NCBI GenBank assembly: GCA_945905925.1
Contig: CAMDQN010000020.1
Span: forward strand, 1-61,882
DNA length: 61,882 nucleotides
From: Singulisphaera sp. GP187
GTDB taxonomy: Bacteria > Planctomycetota > Planctomycetia > Gemmatales > Gemmataceae
Reading direction: 5' to 3'
Part shown: in pieces, positions 51,473 to 59,117 of the stretch
Numbering within the stretch: position 1 is the first letter of the stretch
Layout: each line of letters starts with the position of its first letter
Translations under genes and position numbers: made by a program
The notes under the pieces: model-generated
Told to the model about the DNA's origin: nothing
Seen by the model: only the letters and a program-made list of their open reading frames with translations
Database searches by the model: none

Positions 51473-54244
51473 ATGAGGTGTGTTCCCGCCGTGCTGGTGT
51501 TCGCGCTGTTTGCGTGCCCGGTGCACTCACTTCCAGCCGGACCGCCCGCGCCGACAGTCGAAGAATTGGTCGCGAACCTCGGCAACCCGGTGTTCTACAC
51601 TCGCGAGCAGGCTCAGCGCGACCTGTGGCTGCAGGGCGGCGACGCGATCCCGGCACTCGAACGCGCCGCGCGCGGCGAAGACCCGGAAGCGGCCCGCCGC
51701 GCGAAAGAGTTGCTCGACCGGTTTGGTTGGGGCGTCCGACACGACACGCCGCCCGCTGTCCTCAAACTCGTTCGTAAGTTTCAGACCGGTGACGAGCGCC
51801 CGGAGCGATGCGATGCGGTTCGCGAAGAGGCGATCGTCGAACTCCTCAAACTCGGTCCGCCGGGCGTGAAGATCGTTCGCGCGATCCTCGGGAAGAACCT
51901 GCCCCCGGAAGCGCGAACCAAACTCGCGAACCACATCACAACGCTCTTGCGCCGCGAAGTGCCGCAGAGGTTGCTCGCCGGTCAGACGGACGAAGCCGCC
52001 GACCTGATCGACCTGCACGCGGCCGGCACCACGCCCGAAGGCGCCGCCGACCTCGCCGCGTTCCACGCGCTGCGCAACGACCTGCCCACGGCCATCGCGC
52101 GCGCGGAAGCATCGCTGCGGTCCGGGCGCCGACCGACCGATACGAAACTCGTTCTCACGTGCCTCTACCGCGCCGCGGGCGAGTGGGAGAAAGCACGCAC
52201 CGTTTCTGCTGACCTGCCACTGATGCCGGAGCAGGTTCCCTACAAGGAGTTGCTGCTCGAAGACGAGGGCGCCTGGGAGGCGCTCGCGGACCTTGCCCCA
52301 GGTCGCGAGTTCAACCACCCGGACGCGGTGCGACTCACGCTCCTCCGGCTCGCTGGGCGCAAGGAAAAGCTCGACGAAGCTGCAAAGAAGGTCCGCGCCG
52401 ACGCGAACGAGTTCGAGTCACAGACCGACATCATGGACGCATCTGTTGCGCTGCTCGCTAACCACCGCGCCAACGACGCGACTGACTTGCTGCTGCTCAA
52501 GAGGAAGAACCTCGCGCTGCTGTCCGAAGTTCTCATTTCGCGGATGCGGTACAAGGACGCGCTCGACCTGATTGGGGAGAAGAAAGAGAAAGAAACGCTG
52601 CCGGTATCCGCGTCCGAGCGGTTGGAATTCAACCTGCGTCGTGCCCGCGTGCTGATGATGGCCGGTCACCGCGACGACGCGGTGCAACTGTTCGAGGAGG
52701 TCGCGCGAGGGCTGCCCGGTCAGGGTCGGCGGCCTGTTTTTGAAGTGTCGGCGCGTGCGCTGGTGCGTACCGAACTGCGGTCCGGGCTGCGCGACCTCGC
52801 GTGCGAACACGGGGCGCGGTTCGTGCCAGCCGAATCGGAAGGCCGCGCCGTTGGGCCAACCGGCGAATCGCCGTTCGAGTTGCTGTTCCCGAACGACGCG
52901 ATCGCGGCCGAATCGCTGTTCGTTGTACTCCGCGCGAAGAAGATACCGGGCGAACTCGCGGGGCCGACGATGATTCGCACGCGCGACGTGCTTACTGGCA
53001 CCGCGGGGCGCGCGGCGGTCGATCAGGCGGTCACGGCGCTGCGCGAATCGGCCGCGGAGTTGCCGAACATTGGCACGCTCACGTCCGGCGGTTCGGTCCG
53101 ATTACTCAAGGCGCGCCGATACCTCGCGCTCGCAATCGTGTGCCGGTCCGCGAACCGCACCGACGACGCCGAAGCCGCGTTCAAGGTCGCCGCCGAACTG
53201 ACCGCGACGACAGCCGACGCAGCCGACGCGAGCGGTACGCGGTCGTGGGTGTACGGTGCTCCAGATCCGGCGTGTGTGTGGCTCGAGTGGGGCGAATTCC
53301 TGGCCGACGGCGGTAAACACCGCGAGGCCGCGACCGTGTTTGAGACCGGCTGGAAGCTCTACCCGGACCAACCGCTGCCGCTGTTCCTGAGCGGTCAGGC
53401 GCTGACGAAAGCCGGCGACGCGAACGAAGGCCGGCGCCGCATCGAGTTGTCACACTGGGTGAGTTTGGGCAACGAGCGCGTTCGCGGGCGATTCCTCGAT
53501 GACCTCGTGCGCCGCGGAGAGGGCACAGCGGTCAAGCGCGAGATCGCGCTCATCCTGAAAGCGTGTTGGAGCCGCGACCACTACTTCGGCAACGTGATGA
53601 ACCAGTGCGCCCGCGGGGCCGCGCTGGTCGGCGATTTCGCGACCGCCGAGTCGTGCGCCCAGCGGTCGCTGCTCGTCATCCTACGGCACCAAGGCGTGTA
53701 CTTCGTGGACCCCGCCGCGTACCTGAACGTGCCCAACGAGTTGCTCGCCCACCGCGCGCGAGCGCGGCTCGCCGCGGAAAATGTCGATGACGCGGTAGCA
53801 CTCGCGAGAGAGGTGCTCGCGGTCACGCCGGGGCACCTCGATCTGGTGAACGGCATGGTGCCCGAATTCGACAAACAGGGGCGCAAGAAAGAAGCCGACG
53901 CGGTATTCACGCTCGGGTGGGGCGCGTACCAGAAGATGCTCGCGGACTACCCGCAAAGCGCGACCGCGCGGCACGCGATGGCGCTGCTCGCGGCGCACGG
54001 CCGGCGCGAACTCGATGACGGTCTCACCTACGCGAAAGCTGCAGTCGCGTTCGACCCGATTTCGGCGGCGTATCGCGAGGCGCTCGCGGAGATTCACTTC
54101 CGAAGAGCTGAGCGCGACGACGCAATAAAGGTGATGCAGAAGCTCCGCGACGAACACCCGCGGAACGCGCTCTACGCGCGCCAGTTGATGCGATACCGCA
54201 CCGCGAGCATCGATGCCGCGTGGCCGCATCTGATGGCTGAGTAG
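51473..54244 (+). CDS. Secreted HEAT/TPR-type repeat protein
   Basis: This 923-residue protein has a signal peptide (VPAVLVFALFACPVHSLPAG). Residues about 30-150 look like HEAT repeats (GGDAIPALERAARGEDPEAA, VKIVRAILGKNLPPEARTKL). The rest is mostly alpha-helical TPR-like (DEAADLIDLHAAGTTPEGAA, AFHALRNDLPTAIARAEASL, DDAVQLFEEVARGLPGQGRR, AEAAFKVAAEL, DDAIKVMQKLRDEHPRNALY). It looks like a large scaffold in the periplasm. No catalytic motif is seen. ATG 51473 gives the signal peptide; the ORF extends upstream only through basic sequence. Confidence 0.78.
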   Translation: MRCVPAVLVFALFACPVHSLPAGPPAPTVEELVANLGNPVFYTREQAQRDLWLQGGDAIPALERAARGEDPEAARRAKELLDRFGWGVRHDTPPAVLKLVRKFQTGDERPERCDAVREEAIVELLKLGPPGVKIVRAILGKNLPPEARTKLANHITTLLRREVPQRLLAGQTDEAADLIDLHAAGTTPEGAADLAAFHALRNDLPTAIARAEASLRSGRRPTDTKLVLTCLYRAAGEWEKARTVSADLPLMPEQVPYKELLLEDEGAWEALADLAPGREFNHPDAVRLTLLRLAGRKEKLDEAAKKVRADANEFESQTDIMDASVALLANHRANDATDLLLLKRKNLALLSEVLISRMRYKDALDLIGEKKEKETLPVSASERLEFNLRRARVLMMAGHRDDAVQLFEEVARGLPGQGRRPVFEVSARALVRTELRSGLRDLACEHGARFVPAESEGRAVGPTGESPFELLFPNDAIAAESLFVVLRAKKIPGELAGPTMIRTRDVLTGTAGRAAVDQAVTALRESAAELPNIGTLTSGGSVRLLKARRYLALAIVCRSANRTDDAEAAFKVAAELTATTADAADASGTRSWVYGAPDPACVWLEWGEFLADGGKHREAATVFETGWKLYPDQPLPLFLSGQALTKAGDANEGRRRIELSHWVSLGNERVRGRFLDDLVRRGEGTAVKREIALILKACWSRDHYFGNVMNQCARGAALVGDFATAESCAQRSLLVILRHQGVYFVDPAAYLNVPNELLAHRARARLAAENVDDAVALAREVLAVTPGHLDLVNGMVPEFDKQGRKKEADAVFTLGWGAYQKMLADYPQSATARHAMALLAAHGRRELDDGLTYAKAAVAFDPISAAYREALAEIHFRRAERDDAIKVMQKLRDEHPRNALYARQLMRYRTASIDAAWPHLMAE

Positions 54245-54305
54245 GTGCAGTTTGCTGGGCGGCACCGCTTCGCGAGCCGTGTCGCTTCCCGGACCGGCCG
54301 AACGC

Positions 54306-54326
54306 GCCCGCCTCGGCAAGGCGGGC
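54306..54326 (-). terminator. Hairpin abutting the stop of the TIGR02996 gene
   Basis: GCCCGCCT (54306-54313) and AGGCGGGC (54319-54326) form an 8-bp stem with a 5-base loop. The stop codon of the minus-strand gene begins at 54327-54329, directly next to it. Confidence 0.6.
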
Positions 54327-55448
54327 CTACACCAACACTTCCGCTTCCGGGAACCGATCCTCCAGCGCGGCCTTGTGTGTGGCGCTCAGTCCGTTGTTCC
54401 TCACGTCGAGGTGGTACAGCCTCAGTCGCTTCTTGTCGGAATTCACCAGCGCGTGGACCGCGTCCGCGCGGAGGCCGGTGTTCGCCAGTCCAAGCCACCG
54501 CAGCGGCGCGAAGTCCTTGCGCCGGCACAGCGCCGCGACGCTCTCGCGAACCCCTTCGTCGCCCACGCCCTGACCTTCGATGTCGAGTACGCGAAGGTAG
54601 TCCCACGGGAGCGTCCAACCCACGTTCAGGTACGTCAGCGGTCCCGGGCCAGCCGACTTGTGCCACGTGAATCGCAACTCCTCCATCGCACGCAGGCACC
54701 GGCTCGCGAGCGCCTTCTGGATCTGGTCGGACGCGAACACGACGGCACTCAAATCGAGCGTGGTGAGTCGGCGGTGTGAAGCTTTTGGCAGTTCGGTCGC
54801 GAGCACTCGCCCGAGGTGTGCGTCGTGAGCGAAATCGAGGCCCGCGAGTGCTGGCAACTCCGGGCCAGTGAGCAGTTTGCCCAGCCACGGGACCGACACC
54901 GCGGTGTTCCGCAGACTCAGGTCCGTGATCGCACTGAACCGTGGCCACGCGAACGTGAACGAACCGAATTCGTCCGGCTGCAGGCCGAGTTTGCTGAAAT
55001 CAAGCCGCGTCACTCGCGTCATCTGTGGAAGGTTGAAGAGGGCATCGAGTGGCGGGGGTGGGGTCGTATACGTGAAGCGTTCCACTTGAAGTGATCGAAT
55101 CGGTTCGGCCGCGAACAGTGGCGCCGCGTCGCGCGCGAACGTGGCCGCGTTCACGCTCACGTGTTCCACGAACCCGCGCGCGAACCGCTGCCCGCAAACG
55201 CGTTCCGAGATGTGGTCGGCCCACACGCCGACGTGCCGCTGGAGTAGCTTCTGCGCGGCGGCTTCGTGCGTTCGCGCCTGCGGGCTGAACGGTTCCGCGT
55301 GTGCCGCCTCGACCTGCAACCGGATGAACTCGCCGCGGGCCGTGGCGCCGTTCTCCTGGAGCCAGTCCGCGAACATCAGACGCGGAGTGTCTTCCTCCGG
55401 GTTCTCGATGATGGCGGCGAGTAGCGCGTCGCGGTCGGTCATCGACAT
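54327..55448 (-). CDS. TIGR02996 / leucine-rich repeat protein
   Basis: This is a 373-residue paralogue of the protein at 32488-33639. The N-terminal TIGR02996 domain reads DRDALLAAIIENPEEDTPRL, MFADWLQENG and GEFIRLQVEAAHAEP. LRR units follow (MTRVTRLDFSKLGLQPDEFG, LAGLDFAHDAHLGRVL, HRRLTTLDLSAVVFASDQIQ, YLRVLDIEGQGVGDEGVRES, LRWLGLANTGLRADAVHALV). No signal peptide. Its start is 14 bases from the stop of the next paralogue, so the two form a tandem, probably co-transcribed pair. Confidence 0.87.
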   Translation of the reverse strand: MSMTDRDALLAAIIENPEEDTPRLMFADWLQENGATARGEFIRLQVEAAHAEPFSPQARTHEAAAQKLLQRHVGVWADHISERVCGQRFARGFVEHVSVNAATFARDAAPLFAAEPIRSLQVERFTYTTPPPPLDALFNLPQMTRVTRLDFSKLGLQPDEFGSFTFAWPRFSAITDLSLRNTAVSVPWLGKLLTGPELPALAGLDFAHDAHLGRVLATELPKASHRRLTTLDLSAVVFASDQIQKALASRCLRAMEELRFTWHKSAGPGPLTYLNVGWTLPWDYLRVLDIEGQGVGDEGVRESVAALCRRKDFAPLRWLGLANTGLRADAVHALVNSDKKRLRLYHLDVRNNGLSATHKAALEDRFPEAEVLV

Positions 55449-55461
55449 ATTAAAGCGGCTC

Positions 55462-56628
55462 CTACACGTGCGCGAGCGGGAACATCTTCGCGAACTTCTT
55501 CTTGTGTTCCGACAACTCCGGGCTGTACGCCAAGCCCAGATACAGCAGCCGCTGACCGAGTTCCGACTTCGCCAGCGCCTTGACGCCTTCGAGCGTCAGT
55601 TGGCACCCGCTCAGGTCGAGACGGCGCAGCGCGGGCAGAACCTTTGCGCTCCCGGCAAGCAACTTCGCGCCGTCGTCGCCGAGCGCGCGGGACCGTAAGT
55701 TCAGTTCCTTGAGGTTGCCGAACGACTTCGCTTCGGCCAACGCTTCTGCCAGCTCCAACCCCTCCTCAAGCGTGTTCTCACGCGTCACGTATCCTTCTTC
55801 CATATGATCGTATTCGCCGATTTCGCCCAGCCGCAGCACGGTCAGCGCGGCGGCGTGCTTGCTCTGCGCGAGTGTCGAGAGGCCATCTGGCCCGACGAGA
55901 GTGCCCGACAGGTCGAGCACCGTCACCCGCGACAGCGACTTGCACTTCGCGAGCGCGTTCAGGTGCGTGTCGCCGAACTCGTCGTTCTTGCGGAAGGCCA
56001 GTTCGTTCAGTGCGGTGAGCGATTCGAGCAACTTCGGCACCGCGGCGGAATTGAAGGACTGAGCGCCGCCCAGCGCGAGCGACCGCAGTTGGGTCAGGTG
56101 CGGCGACGCGCCCAACTTGGCCAGGTCCGCGGTCTTGAGTGCCGAACCGTCGAGTTCGAGTTTCGCGAGCCGCGACAGGTGCGGGCACTCGAACAGAGCT
56201 TGCGGAGTCACCGGGTTGTTGGTCGCGCGGAGCGTGACGAACCGGATCGCGCGAATCGGGTCTTGCTCGAAGTACGACGCGCCTTCCGCCACGAACCGCT
56301 TGGCGTACAGTCGCAGTTCGCCGACCAACCCGCGCTCGAAGAACCATCCGTGAACGCGGCTCTTGAGGTGCGTCACCCACGGCAGCTTGTGCTCTCGGGC
56401 GCGGTCCATCGCGGCGTCTTGCAACTTGACCCAGTGCGGAAACGTCTCGCGCGCTTCAAGCGACCACGGTTCCGCGCGCGTGAGCTTGATGTGCGTGCGG
56501 ATGAAATCCGCGCGGAACGCGTTCTCCTTGCCGCCCTCTTCGTCGAGGAAGTCCGCGAGCGCGAGTCGCGGCGTGTCTTCGTCCGGGTGCGCGCAGATGC
56601 CCGCGTACAGTGCTTGCAGGTCGGTCAT
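55462..56628 (-). CDS. TIGR02996 / leucine-rich repeat protein
   Basis: This 388-residue protein begins MTDLQALYAGICAHPDEDTP and RLALADFLDEEGGKENAFRA (TIGR02996), and continues with LRR units such as LSRLAKLELDGSALKTADLA, LTQLRSLALGGAQSFNSAAV, LSRVTVLDLSGTLVGPDGLS and LPALRRLDLSGCQLTLEGVK. ATG 56628 is used; the frame continues upstream only as a shadow of the WD40-like gene. It follows that gene by 5 bases on the same strand, so the three minus-strand genes from 57524 down to 54327 look like one operon. Confidence 0.88.
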   Translation of the reverse strand: MTDLQALYAGICAHPDEDTPRLALADFLDEEGGKENAFRADFIRTHIKLTRAEPWSLEARETFPHWVKLQDAAMDRAREHKLPWVTHLKSRVHGWFFERGLVGELRLYAKRFVAEGASYFEQDPIRAIRFVTLRATNNPVTPQALFECPHLSRLAKLELDGSALKTADLAKLGASPHLTQLRSLALGGAQSFNSAAVPKLLESLTALNELAFRKNDEFGDTHLNALAKCKSLSRVTVLDLSGTLVGPDGLSTLAQSKHAAALTVLRLGEIGEYDHMEEGYVTRENTLEEGLELAEALAEAKSFGNLKELNLRSRALGDDGAKLLAGSAKVLPALRRLDLSGCQLTLEGVKALAKSELGQRLLYLGLAYSPELSEHKKKFAKMFPLAHV

Positions 56629-56633
56629 GGGTG

Positions 56634-57524
56634 TTACTTCACGTCGATAACGTAGACGTCGCTGCCGCCGTCGCGCGTGGACACGAACGCGAGATTCTTC
56701 CCCTCCGGGTGCCACGCCGGGGAGGTGTCCTGCGCCTTGTGTTCCGTGAGGTTTCGGAGTTCCTTGCCCTCGCTCGTCATCAGCCAGATGTCGGAGTTGC
56801 CGCCGCGGTTCGACGCGAACGCGATGTGCTTCCCGTCGGGCCGCCACGCGGGCCACGCGTCGAGGAAATCGCCGTCGGTGAGCTTCTTAACGTCGGTGCC
56901 GTCGGCGAGCATCAGGTGAATCTTCTGCTTACCGCTGCGGCCACTGGCGAACGCGATGAGCTTCCCGTCGGGCGACCACGCGGGGTGGAGGTCATACGCG
57001 GGGTCGTTGGTAAGGCGATTCTCGTTCTTGCCTCCGGCGTCCACCGTGTACAGGTCTGGGTTCTTGCCTCGCGTCGAAACCCACAGCACCTTCTTCCCGT
57101 CCGGGGAGAATCGCGGCGACTCCTCGAACGCCTTGTGCGGAATGAAAGTCTGGTCATCGGTGCCGTCGGCGGCGCACGCGTTGATGCGCAACTTACCGTC
57201 GGTGCCTTCGAGTTTGTCGTACACGTAAACGATGCGCTTACCGTCTTTCGCGAAGTGTCCGTCGAAGTGCGGTTCGGTGTGGTTGGGTAGGAGCCGCTTC
57301 ATCTCCCCGCCTTTCTCGGCGGGCATCGTCCACAGTGCCATCTTCCCTTCGTGGATGCGCGTGAACAGCAACGTCTTGCCGTCTGGCGACCACTGAAGGT
57401 TCTGTTTGAAACTGCCGTCGGTGGTGAGCCGAAGCGGAAGAGGTTTACCGCAGAGACCGCGAAGACCGCAGAGAGGAAGGCACAGGATAGCAATGAGGAA
57501 GCAATGGAGCGGGGGCCGGCTCAT
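56634..57524 (-). CDS. WD40-like (TolB/PD40) beta-propeller, secreted
   Basis: This 296-residue protein has PD40/TolB blades: LQWSPDGKTLLFTRIHEG, HFAKDGKRIVYVYD, PRFSPDGKKVLWVSTRGK, PAWSPDGKLIAFASGRSG, PAWRPDGKHIAFASNRGG and PAWHPEGKNLAFVSTRDG. This gives a six-bladed propeller of exported type. The N-terminal signal (CFLIAILCLPLCGLRGLCGK) contains cysteine-rich sequence encoded by one arm of the inverted repeat 57444-57554. ATG 57524 is used; a longer start gives a peptide encoded by the other arm. TolB-like proteins bind peptides or sugars; the role here is unknown. Confidence 0.82.
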   Translation of the reverse strand: MSRPPLHCFLIAILCLPLCGLRGLCGKPLPLRLTTDGSFKQNLQWSPDGKTLLFTRIHEGKMALWTMPAEKGGEMKRLLPNHTEPHFDGHFAKDGKRIVYVYDKLEGTDGKLRINACAADGTDDQTFIPHKAFEESPRFSPDGKKVLWVSTRGKNPDLYTVDAGGKNENRLTNDPAYDLHPAWSPDGKLIAFASGRSGKQKIHLMLADGTDVKKLTDGDFLDAWPAWRPDGKHIAFASNRGGNSDIWLMTSEGKELRNLTEHKAQDTSPAWHPEGKNLAFVSTRDGGSDVYVIDVK

Positions 57525-57554
57525 CGTGTTTTCCTCTGCGTTCTCTGCGGTGAA
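57444..57554. repeat. Inverted repeat overlapping the WD40-like signal peptide region (family D)
   Basis: The word TTTACCGCAGAGACCGCGAA (from 57444) and the inverted word TTTTCCTCTGCGTTCTCTGC (57529-57548, continuing to 57554) are imperfect reverse copies. The left arm is translated as part of the signal peptide (GLRGLCGKP) and the right arm lies just upstream of the ATG. Confidence 0.7.
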
Positions 57555-57569
57555 CACTGTTGTTCTTCC

Positions 57570-58958
57570 TCAGAACAGTTCTTCGATGACGCGGCCGACC
57601 GGTGCGAGGCCCAAGCCGGTTATCTGTTCGCTCGTGAGGCCGATCTGGTTGAGCACGGTCGCGTTGAGATCGACCGGCGACAGCGGCGTATCAGCCGGCT
57701 TCGCAGCCTTCGTGTCGCTGGTGCCGACGAACCGCCCGCCCTTCACGCCTCCGCCCGCGACGAGTGCCGAATAGCAACCGGGCCAGTGCTCGCGCCCGGC
57801 CTTGTCGTTCACCTTCGGCTCGCGCCCGAACTCGCCCACTGCGAGCACCAATGTCGAATCGAGCATCCTGCGGTCGTGGAGATCAGTAAGCAGCGCGCTC
57901 ATCGACTGATCAAGCCAGGGCGCGTGCCGGTCCTGCATGATCTGGAAGTTGCGGTAGTGGTGGTCCCAGCCGCCGTCGCCGCTATCCTCTTCGGCTTCCA
58001 CGTGATCAGACCAGTTCACCTGTACGAACGGCACACCTGCTTCGACCAGCCGGCGCGCGAGCAGGCACGACTGCCCGAATCGCGTGCGACCGTAAGTGTC
58101 CCGCGTCGTGTCTTTCTCTTTCGACAGGTCGAAGCCGTCCGCGGCAGTCTTCGAGGTGAGCATCGCGAGAGCGCGCCCGCGATATGCATCGAGAGCGCCG
58201 GCGGAACCGAGTTCGCTCACGCGCTTGTCGGCGCCACCGAGCGCGGCGAGGAGTTGCTGCCGGTCAGCCATGCGTTCCGGCGTGAGTTCCTTCGGAAGCT
58301 GAAGAGCGGGAATCTTCGTGCCGGTCGCGGGATCGTATTCGAGCCTGAACGGATCCCACGCGGCGCCAAGCGGCCCGCCGCCCTCGCCGATGATTGCTTT
58401 CTTCCCTTGATGAAGTTTGCCGCCGATCACGAAGAAAGGGTGGATGTCGTGCCCTTGCTTGCGCTGCGGGCTGGTGGCGAGAGCCTTCGCGACGACCGAG
58501 CCGAGCGCCGGGCGCGGAGAACCTTGCAGCGGTTTGCCATCAAGCCCGGTACCGCCCGCGGCGCTGCCCGTGAGGCCAATCGTGCCCGCGATGCCGTGAT
58601 CGTTCGACTGCGACGTGAGCGTGCGGATCACCGCGAGCTTATCGGTGAGGCCCGCGAGTTGGGGGAACAGTTCGCAGAACCTGATGCCGGGAATGCGCGT
58701 GGGAATGGTGCCGAACGGCCCGCGATAGTCGAGCGAGGCGTTCGGTTTGGGATCGAACGTGTCGAGCTGGCTCGGCCCGCCCCACAGCCACAGCAGGATG
58801 ACGGCCTTCGCCTTCGCGCTCTCGGCGCTGCCGGCCGCGCGAGCGCGGAGCAGGTCCGCGAGCGACAGCCCTAACACGCTCGACGCTCCTACCTGAAGGA
58901 ACGAGCGCCGGTTCAACCCGGCGCAGGTGTGAGTCGTTCGATGGCCGACCGACAGCAT
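57570..58958 (-). CDS. DUF1501 domain-containing secreted protein
   Basis: This 462-residue third DUF1501 protein has a Tat-like leader (LNRRSFLQVGASSVLGLSLA) and the landmarks LLWLWGGPSQLDTFDPKPNA and VGEFGREPKVNDKAGREHWP. Unlike the other two it has no DUF1549 partner; the upstream gene is a kinase. A short peptide, SPQRKQG, at about residue 163 is encoded by a family B repeat arm (58452-58472). It is absent at the equivalent place in the other two DUF1501 copies as far as I can align them by eye. The stop is 45 bases from the WD40-like gene start. Confidence 0.88.
   Translation of the reverse strand: MLSVGHRTTHTCAGLNRRSFLQVGASSVLGLSLADLLRARAAGSAESAKAKAVILLWLWGGPSQLDTFDPKPNASLDYRGPFGTIPTRIPGIRFCELFPQLAGLTDKLAVIRTLTSQSNDHGIAGTIGLTGSAAGGTGLDGKPLQGSPRPALGSVVAKALATSPQRKQGHDIHPFFVIGGKLHQGKKAIIGEGGGPLGAAWDPFRLEYDPATGTKIPALQLPKELTPERMADRQQLLAALGGADKRVSELGSAGALDAYRGRALAMLTSKTAADGFDLSKEKDTTRDTYGRTRFGQSCLLARRLVEAGVPFVQVNWSDHVEAEEDSGDGGWDHHYRNFQIMQDRHAPWLDQSMSALLTDLHDRRMLDSTLVLAVGEFGREPKVNDKAGREHWPGCYSALVAGGGVKGGRFVGTSDTKAAKPADTPLSPVDLNATVLNQIGLTSEQITGLGLAPVGRVIEELF
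58452..58472. repeat. Family B repeat arm inside a DUF1501 gene
   Basis: CCCTTGCTTGCGCTGCGGGC plus T matches 1375-1395 at 20 of 21 positions. On the coding strand it is translated as SPQRKQG. Confidence 0.8.
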
Positions 58959-59017
58959 GGGGAAACCTCGGAGAGGATGCCCCCATTATCGGCATGCGCG
59001 CGTGAAGGCACAAGCGC

Positions 59018-59055
59018 ACAAGAAAAGACACCGGCGAGTTGGTGTCTTTTCTTGT
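59018..59055 (-). terminator. Hairpin after the kinase fusion gene
   Basis: ACAAGAAAAGACACC (59018-59032) and GGTGTCTTTTCTTGT (59041-59055) form a perfect 15-bp stem with an 8-base loop, 63 bases beyond the kinase stop on the minus strand. The stem itself contains T-rich sequence. Confidence 0.65.
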
Positions 59056-59091
59056 CTTTCGCTTTCGCTTTCGCTTTCGCTTTCGCTTTCG
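59056..59091. repeat. Hexanucleotide tandem repeat (CTTTCG)6
   Basis: Six perfect copies of CTTTCG lie directly next to the hairpin at 59018-59055, between the kinase stop (59118) and the DUF1501 start (58958). A CACAC-rich run follows. Such repeats can change in copy number. Confidence 0.9.
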
Positions 59092-59117
59092 CTCACACCC
59101 ACACTCACACAATCCGA

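Noticed and set aside
1338-59055. CRISPR array interpretation of the scattered repeats
   Set aside because: Repeats are far apart, palindromic over their full length and of several sequences; there are no regularly spaced spacers and no cas genes.
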